6,723 nucleotides of DNA, taken from JBFXAN01 sp050184225. Lineage in GTDB: Bacteria > Chloroflexota > Dehalococcoidia > CAUJGQ01. The first letter of the stretch is position 1, and the number at the start of each line of letters is the position of its first letter. Shown piece after piece: positions 1-6,561 of this stretch. The translations under genes and the position numbers were made by a program. A model generated the notes under the pieces. That model made no database searches. It was not told the origin of the DNA and worked only from the letters and a program-made list of their open reading frames with translations. The stretch lies in the NCBI GenBank assembly GCA_050184225.1, contig JBFXAN010000257.1, positions 1 to 6,723 of the forward strand, read 5' to 3'.

Positions 1-23
1 AGCAGTCGGGACTTGGACCTCAC
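1..23 (-). CDS. Possible 5' end of an unidentified gene running off the left edge
   Basis: On the minus strand a GTG codon at 23-21 is preceded by GGAGGTG (34-28), a strong Shine-Dalgarno match with a 4-base spacer. The codons that follow read (V/M)RSKSRL and remain open to the window edge. The Shine-Dalgarno sequence lies inside the last codons of the frame at 25-195, whose TGA (27-25) ends one base before the GTG. This is the geometry of two translationally coupled genes. Only seven codons are visible, so no product can be named, and a chance match cannot be excluded. Confidence 0.25.
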
Positions 24-24
24 G

Positions 25-195
25 TCACACCTCCAAATGGTTCACGGCTTCCGGGAAACAGGCTCCCGGTTTGATCGTTGTGTCGAAGCCGCGAGGCACC
101 CGCCCGGTGTACCACGCAACAGTTTCCTCAGAACCGCCATCGGTCACCGCCGCCGTCAACGCAGCGCCCCAAAGCGGCGCGGACAGGCCAGACGA
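25..195 (-). pseudogene. C-terminal coding remnant of an unidentified protein (56 codons)
   Basis: The minus-strand frame from 195 down to the TGA at 27-25 reads as 56 residues of balanced composition. It includes TDGGSEETVAWYTGRVPRGF and, near the end, ACFPEAVNHLEV. The other frames over the same bases are arginine-rich in the manner of antisense shadows. G+C is about 71% at third positions against about 62% at first and second positions, which mildly favours this frame. The frame is closed upstream by an in-frame TAG at 198-196 and has no ATG. The GTG at residue 18 and the TTG at residue 13 have no convincing ribosome binding site. I therefore read it as the 3' end of a gene that has lost its 5' part, or as a short gene with a weak start. 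I do not recognise the family. Confidence 0.35.
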
Positions 196-197
196 CT

Positions 198-217
198 AAC
201 TGAATGGCGATTTAGTT
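198..217. repeat. 20-base inverted repeat with GGCG centre
   Basis: AACTGAATGGCGATTTAGTT has 8-base arms (198-205 and 210-217) with one mismatch, around a 4-base centre. In RNA the mismatch would be a G-U wobble, giving a short hairpin with a GGCG loop. It begins in the stop codon that closes the frame at 25-195 and is more AT-rich than its surroundings. It could be an operator or a small hairpin. It has no T-run on either side, so it is not a typical terminator. Confidence 0.35.
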
Positions 218-838
218 GTAATGTAGCTGCGCCGCGCGCCGCAATCAATGCCCTGGTCCGTCTGTGCGTCGGTAGCGGTGGTCTCTATCGGCCAATCCAG
301 TGCCATCCCGTCGACACCGGGCCGTATCTAATTGGTCGTCCAGTCCATCGGCCGCGCAGGCGTTGCGTTGCCGCCACGACAGCATCTCGGGGAAACGTAC
401 GGCACCGAGAGGATGCGGAAGATTCGCCTGCGCTCCGCCGCCCGAAGTGTTCGCCGTGAGCGGAGTCCGGAGTGGACGCGGAGTGTGCAGAGTCGGGGCC
501 CGGTCGCCTGAGGTCCTCGGCGCCACCCGGTGCCGGCACTCGTCCTCGACTTTCTGAGTCAACCCGCCAGTAATCGCGCCGCACTCCGAACCTTCCTCGC
601 GCGTGGCTCCACCTCAAGGTGCGCCGCGCCCGCCGTCGCATCGGACAGTCTCGACCGGTACGGGCAGCGTGAGGGTGTCAGGGAAAACTGGGTAACTCCA
701 GGCGGCCCTGGGCGTAGAGGAGCGGCAGTTCCGGCAGACATGCCACCAGATCCGGGATTCCTGATCGATCAGATACGGCGCGAGATTTGGGAAGCGACCA
801 TTGCATGCCCAGCGATCCGGGGCCCTCGTCCTCAATAG
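218..838. other. About 620 bases with no recognisable gene
   Basis: I read all six frames. The open frames here are short, overlap one another on both strands, and give arginine-, proline- and serine-rich translations without any motif I recognise. Several begin at ATGs with no ribosome binding site. No tRNA, rRNA, CRISPR or insertion-sequence ends are visible. The only items of note are the 12-base palindrome CTGATCGATCAG (761-772) and the weak minus-strand frame at 614-806, described separately. The region lies downstream of the GGT-like gene. No strong terminator hairpin with a T-tract follows that gene's stop. The stretch is best regarded as intergenic or decayed DNA. Confidence 0.5.
614..806 (-). 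pseudogene. Possible frameshifted small-gene remnant
   Basis: On the minus strand an ATG at 806-804 opens a 42-codon frame containing DLVACLPELPLLYAQGRLEL. It ends in TGA at 680-678, just after a run of four T (plus-strand AAAA at 684-687). If one T of that run is removed, the reading continues smoothly through FPDTLTLPVPVETVRCDGG to a stop at 616-614, giving 63 residues. Composition looks protein-like, and both halves are better than the neighbouring frames. Against this, there is no ribosome binding site, no family is recognised, and third-position G+C in the first part is only about 60%. This is a weak call. Confidence 0.15.
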
Positions 839-2668
839 TCAGTAGCCGATGGCCTGACCATCGACGCGGCTGTCGGAGCCTGCCTGATACGCGCGCTGAA
901 CAGGATCGTAGAGAATGCCCTGATAGGCGCCAAACACGCGGACACCGTCCTTCACGACGTGGCCTCGTTCCCGGAGTCCCTCAAGGGTTGCGGCAGGGAG
1001 CCCTTTCTCGACCATCATCACTTCGCCCCCAGCAGAATGTCGGCCGGTCGGTTCCGGATCGCCCGTGTGGTAGACACGCGCGGCGTCGCCGGCCTCCTGA
1101 ACGTTCATGTCGAAGTCGATGAGGTTGGTCAGGACCTGCACGTGCGCCTGCGGCTGCATATCACCGCCGACAATGCCGAAGGCCAGATACGGTTGCCCGT
1201 CGCGCATCACGAAGCCGGGCATGATGGTGTGGAACGGCCGCTTTCCGGGTGCGTACGAGTTCACCCGGCCCGGTGTGGCATCAAATAGCGCCCCACGGTC
1301 CTGCAGCACGAATCCGAGACCGTCCGGCACGAGCCCGCTGCCCATGCCCTGATAATTGCTCTGGATGAGCGATACCATCATGCCGTTGGCATCCGCCGTC
1401 GCGAGATAAACGGTGTCCCCACCCCGGCTGACCGGTGTGGGGGTGCCCAGATCGAGCCGCGCATCATCACGGATCCTGGTCGCGAGCTGCTGCGCATAGC
1501 CCTCGCTCAACAATTCATCGAGCGATGCCCCACCGAAACGCGGGTCACCAATCGCCCTGGCCCGGTCCCGGAAGGCGAGTCGCTTGGCCTCGACGATTCG
1601 ATGGAGCGTGATCGGCGTTTGAGGTCCCGATGCGCGCAGGTCGAAGTGCTGCAGGATGTTCAGCATCTGCAAGGCCGTGATGCCTTGCGTATTCGGCGGC
1701 AGTTCGAAGACGTCGTAGCCGCGATAGCGGGTGCCGAGTGGTTCGACCCATTCGGCGCGATAGCCCAACAGGTCTTCCTTGCGCAGGAAGCCGCCGATTC
1801 GCCGCATGTACTGATCGATGGTGTCGGCGATGGGCCCCCGATAGAACGCGTCACGACCGCCGCGCGCCAGTTGTTCGTAGGTTTTCGCCAGGTCGGGATT
1901 GCGGAAGCGTTCGCCCGCCCGTGGCACCCGACCATCCGGCATGTAGGTGCTGCGGAAGTTGTCGAACTCTTCGATCGACGCCTTATCAGCGAGATAGCGG
2001 CGACTGCAGAGATCAAGATAGAACGCGACATCGTTCGCGACCGGGAATCCTTCACGCGCGTAGCGAATCGCCGGCGCCAGGATCTGTTTCATCGTCAGCT
2101 TGCCGTATCGACGGTGCAACTCGAACCAGCCGTCCACAGTGCCAGGAACGGTCACGGGCAGCGCACCCCACAGTGGCAGCTCGGTGCGCCCCTTCAGTTG
2201 TTCCTGTAGCCGCTCAGCAGACAGCTCTCGCGGCGACGGCCCGCTCGCATTCAGCCCCGCAAGCTTGCGTTCGCGTGGATCCCAGACGATGGCGAACAGG
2301 TCGCCGCCAATGCCACCACCGACCGGCTCGACAAGACCCAGCATGGCGTTGACGGCGATGGCGGCGTCCACCGCGGATCCGCCGCGTCGCAGGATGTCGA
2401 GTCCGACGCTTGCGGCAAGCGCGCTGCTCGTGGCGACGACGCCGTTGGGTGCATGCACGACACCGCGGCTCGCAAACGGACGGCCCGTCAGACGATCGCC
2501 ACGTGCCGTCTGGGGCAGCCCCTGGCAATCACCCGCGGTGACGCAATCGGCCCGGCTCACCACCGGGCCGAGCAGACCGACCAGCGTCGCAACGGCAGCC
2601 AGCGCGTGTGTCAGCGACCAGCGGCCCCATCGCGTCGGAACGACCGCCGGGTACATCGGTGCGTTCAT
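839..2668 (-). CDS. ggt: Gamma-glutamyltransferase-family protein, exported Ntn hydrolase
   Basis: A 609-residue member of the GGT family. These are made as a proenzyme that cleaves itself into large and small subunits and transfers or hydrolyses gamma-glutamyl (or related acyl) groups, typically on periplasmic glutathione. Residues 1-40 look like a signal peptide: Arg13 and Arg16, a hydrophobic stretch at about 20-37, and probable cleavage after SRA. The family N-terminal core follows, with GGSAVDAAIAVNAMLGLVEP at about 96-115 and GIGGD at 119-123. The self-cleavage nucleophile is Thr419 in GGDTVYL, giving a small subunit of 191 residues, the usual size. Gly501-Gly502 fit the oxyanion region. 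The start is supported by GAGGGAG a few bases upstream. Residues that hold the glutamyl group in the E. coli enzyme appear changed: the Arg region reads NASGPSP (140-146), the MDDF motif reads GALF, and the Ser-Ser pair reads His480-Thr481. The fold is secure, but true glutathione activity is less so. It could instead be an acylase-like relative. Confidence 0.93.
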   Translation of the reverse strand: MNAPMYPAVVPTRWGRWSLTHALAAVATLVGLLGPVVSRADCVTAGDCQGLPQTARGDRLTGRPFASRGVVHAPNGVVATSSALAASVGLDILRRGGSAVDAAIAVNAMLGLVEPVGGGIGGDLFAIVWDPRERKLAGLNASGPSPRELSAERLQEQLKGRTELPLWGALPVTVPGTVDGWFELHRRYGKLTMKQILAPAIRYAREGFPVANDVAFYLDLCSRRYLADKASIEEFDNFRSTYMPDGRVPRAGERFRNPDLAKTYEQLARGGRDAFYRGPIADTIDQYMRRIGGFLRKEDLLGYRAEWVEPLGTRYRGYDVFELPPNTQGITALQMLNILQHFDLRASGPQTPITLHRIVEAKRLAFRDRARAIGDPRFGGASLDELLSEGYAQQLATRIRDDARLDLGTPTPVSRGGDTVYLATADANGMMVSLIQSNYQGMGSGLVPDGLGFVLQDRGALFDATPGRVNSYAPGKRPFHTIMPGFVMRDGQPYLAFGIVGGDMQPQAHVQVLTNLIDFDMNVQEAGDAARVYHTGDPEPTGRHSAGGEVMMVEKGLPAATLEGLRERGHVVKDGVRVFGAYQGILYDPVQRAYQAGSDSRVDGQAIGY

Positions 2669-2672
2669 CGGT

Positions 2673-2679
2673 CTCCCTC
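2673..2679 (-). promoter_or_regulatory. Ribosome binding site of the GGT-like gene
   Basis: The minus strand reads GAGGGAG followed by ACCG and then ATG. This purine-rich block supports the ATG at 2668-2666 over the second in-frame ATG four codons later (2656-2654). Confidence 0.6.
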
Positions 2680-2717
2680 GTTGCTTTACGGCTTCGATGC
2701 GCGATGGTAAATGTAGA

Positions 2718-2744
2718 GTGACTGAACGACCAGTTATTTATTAT
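2718..2744 (+). promoter_or_regulatory. Tentative promoter for the DmfA2-like gene
   Basis: TATTAT at 2739-2744 matches the sigma-70 -10 consensus at five of six positions, in the only AT-rich patch of the spacer. GTGACT at 2718-2723 is a weak -35 (four of six) with a short 15-base spacing, and it overlaps the palindrome at 2719-2736. On the opposite strand TTGATA (2747-2742) resembles a -35 box for the GGT-like gene, but I see no -10 at a suitable distance. The overlap with the palindrome would suit repression. Confidence 0.25.
2719..2736. promoter_or_regulatory. Imperfect 18-base palindrome, candidate TetR-type operator
   Basis: TGACTGAACGACCAGTTA reads TAACTGGTCGTTCAGTCA on the other strand. 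The shared pattern is T-R-ACTG-NN-CG-NN-CAGT-Y-A, with 12 of 18 positions symmetric. TetR-family regulators often bind short palindromes of this general form, centred on CG and built from ACTG/CAGT-like half-sites. It lies inside the 125-base divergent spacer, about 50 bases from one start codon and about 58 from the other, next to the AT-rich patch. One repressor could therefore control both genes. No regulator gene is present in the window, so the family assignment is inference. Confidence 0.4.
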
Positions 2745-2782
2745 CAAGGCAGCCCAAGGCTTCGGGTGACGGTTCAAGGATC

Positions 2783-2788
2783 GAGAGG
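2783..2788 (+). promoter_or_regulatory. Ribosome binding site of the DmfA2-like gene
   Basis: GAGAGG lies five bases before the ATG at 2794. It supports that start, and the translation from there aligns with the usual N-terminus of the family (GYSDTWQVRPGDSL). Confidence 0.55.
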
Positions 2789-2793
2789 TCGGC

Positions 2794-5028
2794 ATGCAGA
2801 CGATCACAGGCTATTCGGACACCTGGCAGGTTCGGCCGGGTGACTCTCTTTGCTTCTACGTGAGCTCCGCGGAGGAGCGCTATCAGGCCGATCTGGTGCG
2901 TCTCCGCCACGGCGATCGCAACCCCAACGGACCGGGACTGCGACAGGAGCTTCTAGTCGCATCGTTTTCAGGGACTCATGCTGGACGCGAGCAATCCCTG
3001 CCGATGGGGTCCTGCATGGTGGTGGAAAACACGTCACCACTCGAGGCGCACCACCAACTCACCATCGACCTCTGGATCTGGCCGACGCTTCCCGATGCAC
3101 AGACACAGGGCGTGGCTGGGCACTGGGACGACGGTGCCGAGTGCGGTTGGCGACTGCTACTGCAGGATGGCCGTGTCGCATGGCAGGTTGGTGCCGAGCC
3201 CGGGCGAATGGTCGAATTGCGGTCGGACGCGCCGCTCGTCGCGCGTCGCTGGTATCGAGTGACGGCAATGGTCGATGCCGAGCAGCGCAAGGCCGAGTTG
3301 CGGGTAGTTCCGCAGAAGCCTGCTTACGGCGAGAGCCCGCTGCAGTGCGTGCAGGCGGATTTGGCAGTCGCTTGGCGTGTCGCGGTGGGCTGTCCGCTGG
3401 TCTTCGGTGCCGCCAACGTCGCAGGCGCCGTGGGACGTCGGCGCGCGGTCGCATCACTCAACGGCAAGCTGGCGCGTCCTGTTCTTCGGACATCAGCGCC
3501 GTCGATCGCACGGGACCCGGTTGGCGAAGCGCCGGGTGCCGGCAATGATTTGCTGGGGCACTGGAACTTCTCGCAACAGCTCGATTCGATCATTGTGCTG
3601 GACGCTTCGGGTCACGGGCTCGACGGGCAGCTGCTGCAGCGACCGACGCGGGCGGTGACCGGGCCTGACTTCGATGGGTCGGTCGACTGTTATCGGGTCG
3701 CACCGGAGCAGTTCGATGCAATCCATTTCCACGACGACGACTTGGACGATGCGGCCTGGGATGAGAGTTTCAGCTTCGTGGTCCCGGATGACCTGCCGAG
3801 CGGCGTCTATGCGGCCTGGGTTCGCTCGGCAACGGGTGAGGACTACATTCCGTTCGTGGTCTCCCCTCCCCGCGATTCGGCGACGAGCGACGTGGCCGTG
3901 GTGCTGCCGACGGTGAGTTATCTCGCGTACACCTGTTACTGGCCGAATCTCGATGCACTGATGCCGAACAGCCTGGCCATCTTCCCGCTGCGCAACCTGC
4001 ACACCGAGGAAAACGAAGTGGGTTACCTGCGGCACCACGGGCTTCGCAGCACGTATCAGGTGCATCGCGACGGCAGCGGAGTCTGTCATGCCACGATGCG
4101 ACGCCCGTCCTTCGGCGTCATGCGGCCCAGCCACCGGACGCGCTTCGCTTCCATGCCGCACGGGTTGAGCGCGGATCTGCATCTACTGGACTGGCTCGAT
4201 GCCATTCAGTGTCGTGTCGACATTCTGACGGACCATGATCTCCACTTTGCAGGCTCAGCAGCACTCGAACGCTATCGCGTGGTGCTGACCGGCACACACT
4301 GTGAGTACTGGACTCTCGAGATGCTGCAGGCAATCGAGGGCTATCGCGACCAAGGTGGACGGATTCTCTATTTGAGTGGCAATGGTCTGTATGCGACCGC
4401 CGCCCTGGATTCGACGGGCCGGACGGTAGAGGTTCGGCGCACGCATGGAACCTGGACGCATGCGCCGGGAGAGGGCTACATGAGCTTTAATGGCCGGAAG
4501 GGCGGCCTCCTCGCGCACCTCGGGCACCCGGCGCATCGGTACGTGGGCGTCGGTATGGCGGCCCTTGGCTACGACCGGGGATCGCCGTACCGACGCACGC
4601 CCGCGAGCTACGACGCTCGATTCCAGTTCGTATTCGATGGGGTCCCGGACGAGTTGATTGGCGACTGTCCGGCCCTTGCGCTGACGTACGGCGCCGCCGG
4701 CTGCGAACTCGACAGTGCGAACCTCGGCAAGGGAACACCCCGGCATGCGGTCGTGCTCGCCAGCTCGGTCGACTTCAGCGACTGTTATCAGCAAGTCGAG
4801 GATATCTATATCCCCGGCGGACCGTACGCGGGTGGCGTTACCAATCCGGCGGTGCGCAGCGACATGGTCTACTTCGATGCACCGAACGGTGGTGCCGTGT
4901 TTGCGGTCGGCTCGATCAGCTGGTGTTCGACGCTGTCCTATAACGACTATGACAACACGGTTGCGCGCGTCACGGGCAACGTGCTGCAGGCGTTTCGATC
5001 GGGCACCCACCATTTCCCGGCGACCTGA
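2794..5028 (+). CDS. N,N-dimethylformamidase large (beta) subunit-like protein, DmfA2 family
   Basis: A 744-residue protein resembling the large subunit of N,N-dimethylformamidase, which hydrolyses dimethylformamide to formate and dimethylamine. There is no signal peptide, so it is cytoplasmic. The N-terminal part has the family motif DLVRLRHGDRNPNGPG (33-48). Residues of about 85-230 form a laminin G/concanavalin-like beta domain (LTIDLWIWP at 89-97). A second beta region at about 254-360 holds AIHFHDDDLDDAAW (309-322). From about 365 to 740 runs the family C-terminal domain, which has an amidotransferase-like fold. The Paracoccus enzyme binds one iron through two tyrosines and a glutamate. 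Fitting residues here are Tyr379 or Tyr382 in YLAYTCYW, Tyr421 in STYQVHRDGSGV, and Glu504 in GTHCEYW, with nearly the published spacing. Length is close to the usual 760 or so residues. The known enzyme also has a small subunit of about 130 residues, normally encoded next to it. None is seen here, so the substrate may differ. Confidence 0.85.
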   Translation: MQTITGYSDTWQVRPGDSLCFYVSSAEERYQADLVRLRHGDRNPNGPGLRQELLVASFSGTHAGREQSLPMGSCMVVENTSPLEAHHQLTIDLWIWPTLPDAQTQGVAGHWDDGAECGWRLLLQDGRVAWQVGAEPGRMVELRSDAPLVARRWYRVTAMVDAEQRKAELRVVPQKPAYGESPLQCVQADLAVAWRVAVGCPLVFGAANVAGAVGRRRAVASLNGKLARPVLRTSAPSIARDPVGEAPGAGNDLLGHWNFSQQLDSIIVLDASGHGLDGQLLQRPTRAVTGPDFDGSVDCYRVAPEQFDAIHFHDDDLDDAAWDESFSFVVPDDLPSGVYAAWVRSATGEDYIPFVVSPPRDSATSDVAVVLPTVSYLAYTCYWPNLDALMPNSLAIFPLRNLHTEENEVGYLRHHGLRSTYQVHRDGSGVCHATMRRPSFGVMRPSHRTRFASMPHGLSADLHLLDWLDAIQCRVDILTDHDLHFAGSAALERYRVVLTGTHCEYWTLEMLQAIEGYRDQGGRILYLSGNGLYATAALDSTGRTVEVRRTHGTWTHAPGEGYMSFNGRKGGLLAHLGHPAHRYVGVGMAALGYDRGSPYRRTPASYDARFQFVFDGVPDELIGDCPALALTYGAAGCELDSANLGKGTPRHAVVLASSVDFSDCYQQVEDIYIPGGPYAGGVTNPAVRSDMVYFDAPNGGAVFAVGSISWCSTLSYNDYDNTVARVTGNVLQAFRSGTHHFPAT

Positions 5029-5056
5029 ACCCGGCCAGTCGTTCGGCTCGGCCGCG

Positions 5057-5094
5057 CACCCCGATGCCCGCCTTCGTGGACGGGCGCCGGGGTG
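5057..5094. terminator. Hairpin between convergent genes, possible bidirectional terminator
   Basis: CACCCCG (5057-5063) pairs with CGGGGTG (5088-5094), and the inner GCCCG (5066-5070) pairs with CGGGC (5081-5085). Two imperfect base pairs lie between the arms and the loop is about ten bases. It sits in the middle of the 88-base spacer between the DmfA2-like stop and the gfa stop, the expected place for a shared terminator. There is no T-run on either strand, so intrinsic termination would be weak. Confidence 0.45.
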
Positions 5095-5116
5095 GCGTTC
5101 CGGTCGAGCTGCCGAG

Positions 5117-5695
5117 TCAGGTCTTGAGTACGCATTTGGCCTTCGCCGTGTGCGTGGCGATCGCATCCATCAGTGGTGGTGACAGGCAATCGTAGGGCTC
5201 GAGGCCGAGCTCCTTGAGCCGCGCACGCACGGCACCCATCTCGTCGGGGCGCGCCGCGCCTGCCTCGATGATCGACGACACAAAGGCCGCGAATTCCGGG
5301 GCCGCCCAGCCGGGTTCCTTCGACAGCTCGACGTGCACGAAGTCGAGCCCATAGAACGGGTGGCCTTGGTTCTCGATGCGACCATAGAGGTGTACACCGC
5401 AACCCGTGCAGGCGTAACGCTGAATTGCGGCCGCAGGGTCGACGATCTTCAACTGGTCCGCGTTCGCTGTCACGGCGAGGTTGGCGCGGGGAACCACGGC
5501 AACGACCGAGAACATGGCACCCTTCGGCTTCCAGCACTTCGTGCAGCCGCAGGCGTGGTTATGGGCCACATTGCCCTTGACCGAGACCTTCACCGGGTTC
5601 GTGGCGCAGTGACAAGTGAGCGAGCCACCAGAGAAGTCGGCAGCACCCCGTGCAATGCCGCGGTCAACCGATGGATGAATGGAGACTGTTGTCAT
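5117..5695 (-). CDS. gfa: Glutathione-dependent formaldehyde-activating enzyme (S-(hydroxymethyl)glutathione synthase)
   Basis: Gfa promotes the joining of formaldehyde and glutathione to S-hydroxymethylglutathione, the first step of glutathione-linked formaldehyde oxidation in the cytoplasm. The protein is 192 residues, normal for the family. It begins MTTVSIHPSVDRG, the typical N-terminus, followed by FSGGSLTCHC. The cysteines of the two zinc sites are all present: Cys28, Cys30, Cys96 and Cys99 for the structural zinc, and Cys49, Cys51 and Cys54 in HACGCTKCW for the catalytic zinc. They sit three residues earlier than in the Paracoccus protein. An upstream ATG in the same frame (5827) would add 44 unrelated residues read through fghA. 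The ATG at 5695 is preferred because of the family alignment and the GGGGGAA Shine-Dalgarno sequence. It overlaps the fghA stop by four bases (ATGA), so translation is probably coupled. It is the last gene of the visible operon. Confidence 0.95.
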   Translation of the reverse strand: MTTVSIHPSVDRGIARGAADFSGGSLTCHCATNPVKVSVKGNVAHNHACGCTKCWKPKGAMFSVVAVVPRANLAVTANADQLKIVDPAAAIQRYACTGCGVHLYGRIENQGHPFYGLDFVHVELSKEPGWAAPEFAAFVSSIIEAGAARPDEMGAVRARLKELGLEPYDCLSPPLMDAIATHTAKAKCVLKT

Positions 5696-6561
5696 GCGAG
5701 TTCCCCCGTCGTTAGGTGTGCATGATGCCAACGCAGATGTTCTTCGGTGAACGTCGCGATGAAGTAGTAGCTGTGGTCGTAGCCCGGCTGGAATCGCAGA
5801 TCCAGCCGCACATCGGCCCGCGAGCAAGCCTCCGCCAGATGCCGCGGCTGCAGCTGTGCCTCCAGGAACGAATCCGCCTCGCCCTGGTCGATGAGCAGCG
5901 TTCCCGGTGGTCGCGCGCCGGTCCGGATCAACTCGCAGGCGTCGTAGCGACCCCAGCGCTGCTCGTCCGTGCCCAGGTAGCGACTAAAGGCCTTCCTGCC
6001 CCACGGCACGCGGGATGGGGCAACGATGGGTGCAAACGCCGACACCGATCGGTACTGCCCGGGATTGCGAAGCGCGATCACGAGCGCGCCGTGCCCGCCC
6101 ATCGAGTGGCCCATGATCGCCTGGCGACTCGGGTCTGCCGGAAACCGTGCCGTGATCAGGGCCGGTAGTTCCTCGACGATGTAGGAGTACATCCGGTAGT
6201 GCCGCGCGTACGGTGCTTCCGTCGCGTCGACGTAGAAGCCGGCGCCGAGGCCGAAGTCGTATAACCCGTCCGGATCGCCGGGAACGTCTGCCCCACGCGG
6301 ACTGGTGTCCGGCGCCACCAGCATCAGCCCCAGTTCAGCCGCGACGCGCTGCGCCCCGGCCTTGACCGTGAAGTTCTCCTCAGTGCAGGTCAGCCCCGAC
6401 AGGAACCAGAGCACGGGGACGGGACCGTCCGCGGCCTGCGGCGGCGTGAACACCGCAAAGCGCATCGGCGTGCCGGTCTCCCGACTCTGATGACGATAGA
6501 ACCCCTGCCGCCCACCGAAGCAAGCGTGCTCGGAGAGCTTCTCAATCGGCGTCGTCTCCAT
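5692..6561 (-). CDS. fghA: S-formylglutathione hydrolase
   Basis: A 289-residue alpha/beta-hydrolase (esterase D family) that splits S-formylglutathione into formate and glutathione, the final step of the pathway. The N-terminus (IEKLSEHACFGGRQGFYRHQ) is the family's usual opening. The catalytic Ser153 lies in GHSMGGHGA, Asp230 in DQGEADSFL and His263 in GYDHSYYF. The Ser-Asp and Asp-His spacings match those of human esterase D. LSGLTCTEENF (54-64) carries the conserved cysteine of the family. The start ATG (6561-6559) shares one base with the adhC stop (TGATG) and has no strong Shine-Dalgarno sequence, which suggests translation coupled to adhC. The 3' end overlaps gfa by four bases. The gene is complete and shows no missing key residue. 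Homologues are also named frmB in E. coli. Confidence 0.96.
   Translation of the reverse strand: METTPIEKLSEHACFGGRQGFYRHQSRETGTPMRFAVFTPPQAADGPVPVLWFLSGLTCTEENFTVKAGAQRVAAELGLMLVAPDTSPRGADVPGDPDGLYDFGLGAGFYVDATEAPYARHYRMYSYIVEELPALITARFPADPSRQAIMGHSMGGHGALVIALRNPGQYRSVSAFAPIVAPSRVPWGRKAFSRYLGTDEQRWGRYDACELIRTGARPPGTLLIDQGEADSFLEAQLQPRHLAEACSRADVRLDLRFQPGYDHSYYFIATFTEEHLRWHHAHLTTGELA
5701..5707 (-). promoter_or_regulatory. Ribosome binding site of gfa inside the fghA 3' end
   Basis: The minus strand reads GGGGGAA, then CTCGC, then the gfa ATG. It lies in the last codons of fghA and decides the gfa start in favour of 5695. Confidence 0.5.

Noticed and set aside
13..459. Long plus-strand open frame of 148 codons
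   Set aside because: The translation is arginine-rich and motif-free, has no ribosome binding site, and over 25-195 looks like the shadow of the more protein-like minus-strand frame.
245..641. Two overlapping minus-strand open frames of 105 and 118 codons
   Set aside because: Both are low-complexity Arg/Pro/Ser/Ala readings with no recognisable motif, and they overlap each other and a plus-strand frame. This is typical of chance open frames in GC-rich DNA.
761..772. Perfect 12-base palindrome CTGATCGATCAG
   Set aside because: A 12-base palindrome is expected about once or twice by chance in a window of this length, and it is not next to a promoter.
1..838. Mobile element or CRISPR array in the gene-poor left end
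   Set aside because: I found no terminal inverted repeats, no transposase or integrase motifs, and no regularly spaced direct repeats.
1601..2352. Plus-strand open frames of about 200 codons within the GGT-like gene
   Set aside because: They are antisense to a well-supported gene with clear family motifs and have no start signal or motif of their own.
3493..5166. Minus-strand open frames of 229 and 303 codons opposite the DmfA2-like gene
   Set aside because: They are antisense shadows of a gene with conserved motifs throughout, and their translations show no family features.
5696..5827. N-terminal extension of gfa to the upstream in-frame ATG
   Set aside because: It would read through the end of fghA in another frame and add 44 residues unlike any Gfa. 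The ATG at 5695 has a Shine-Dalgarno sequence and the standard N-terminus.
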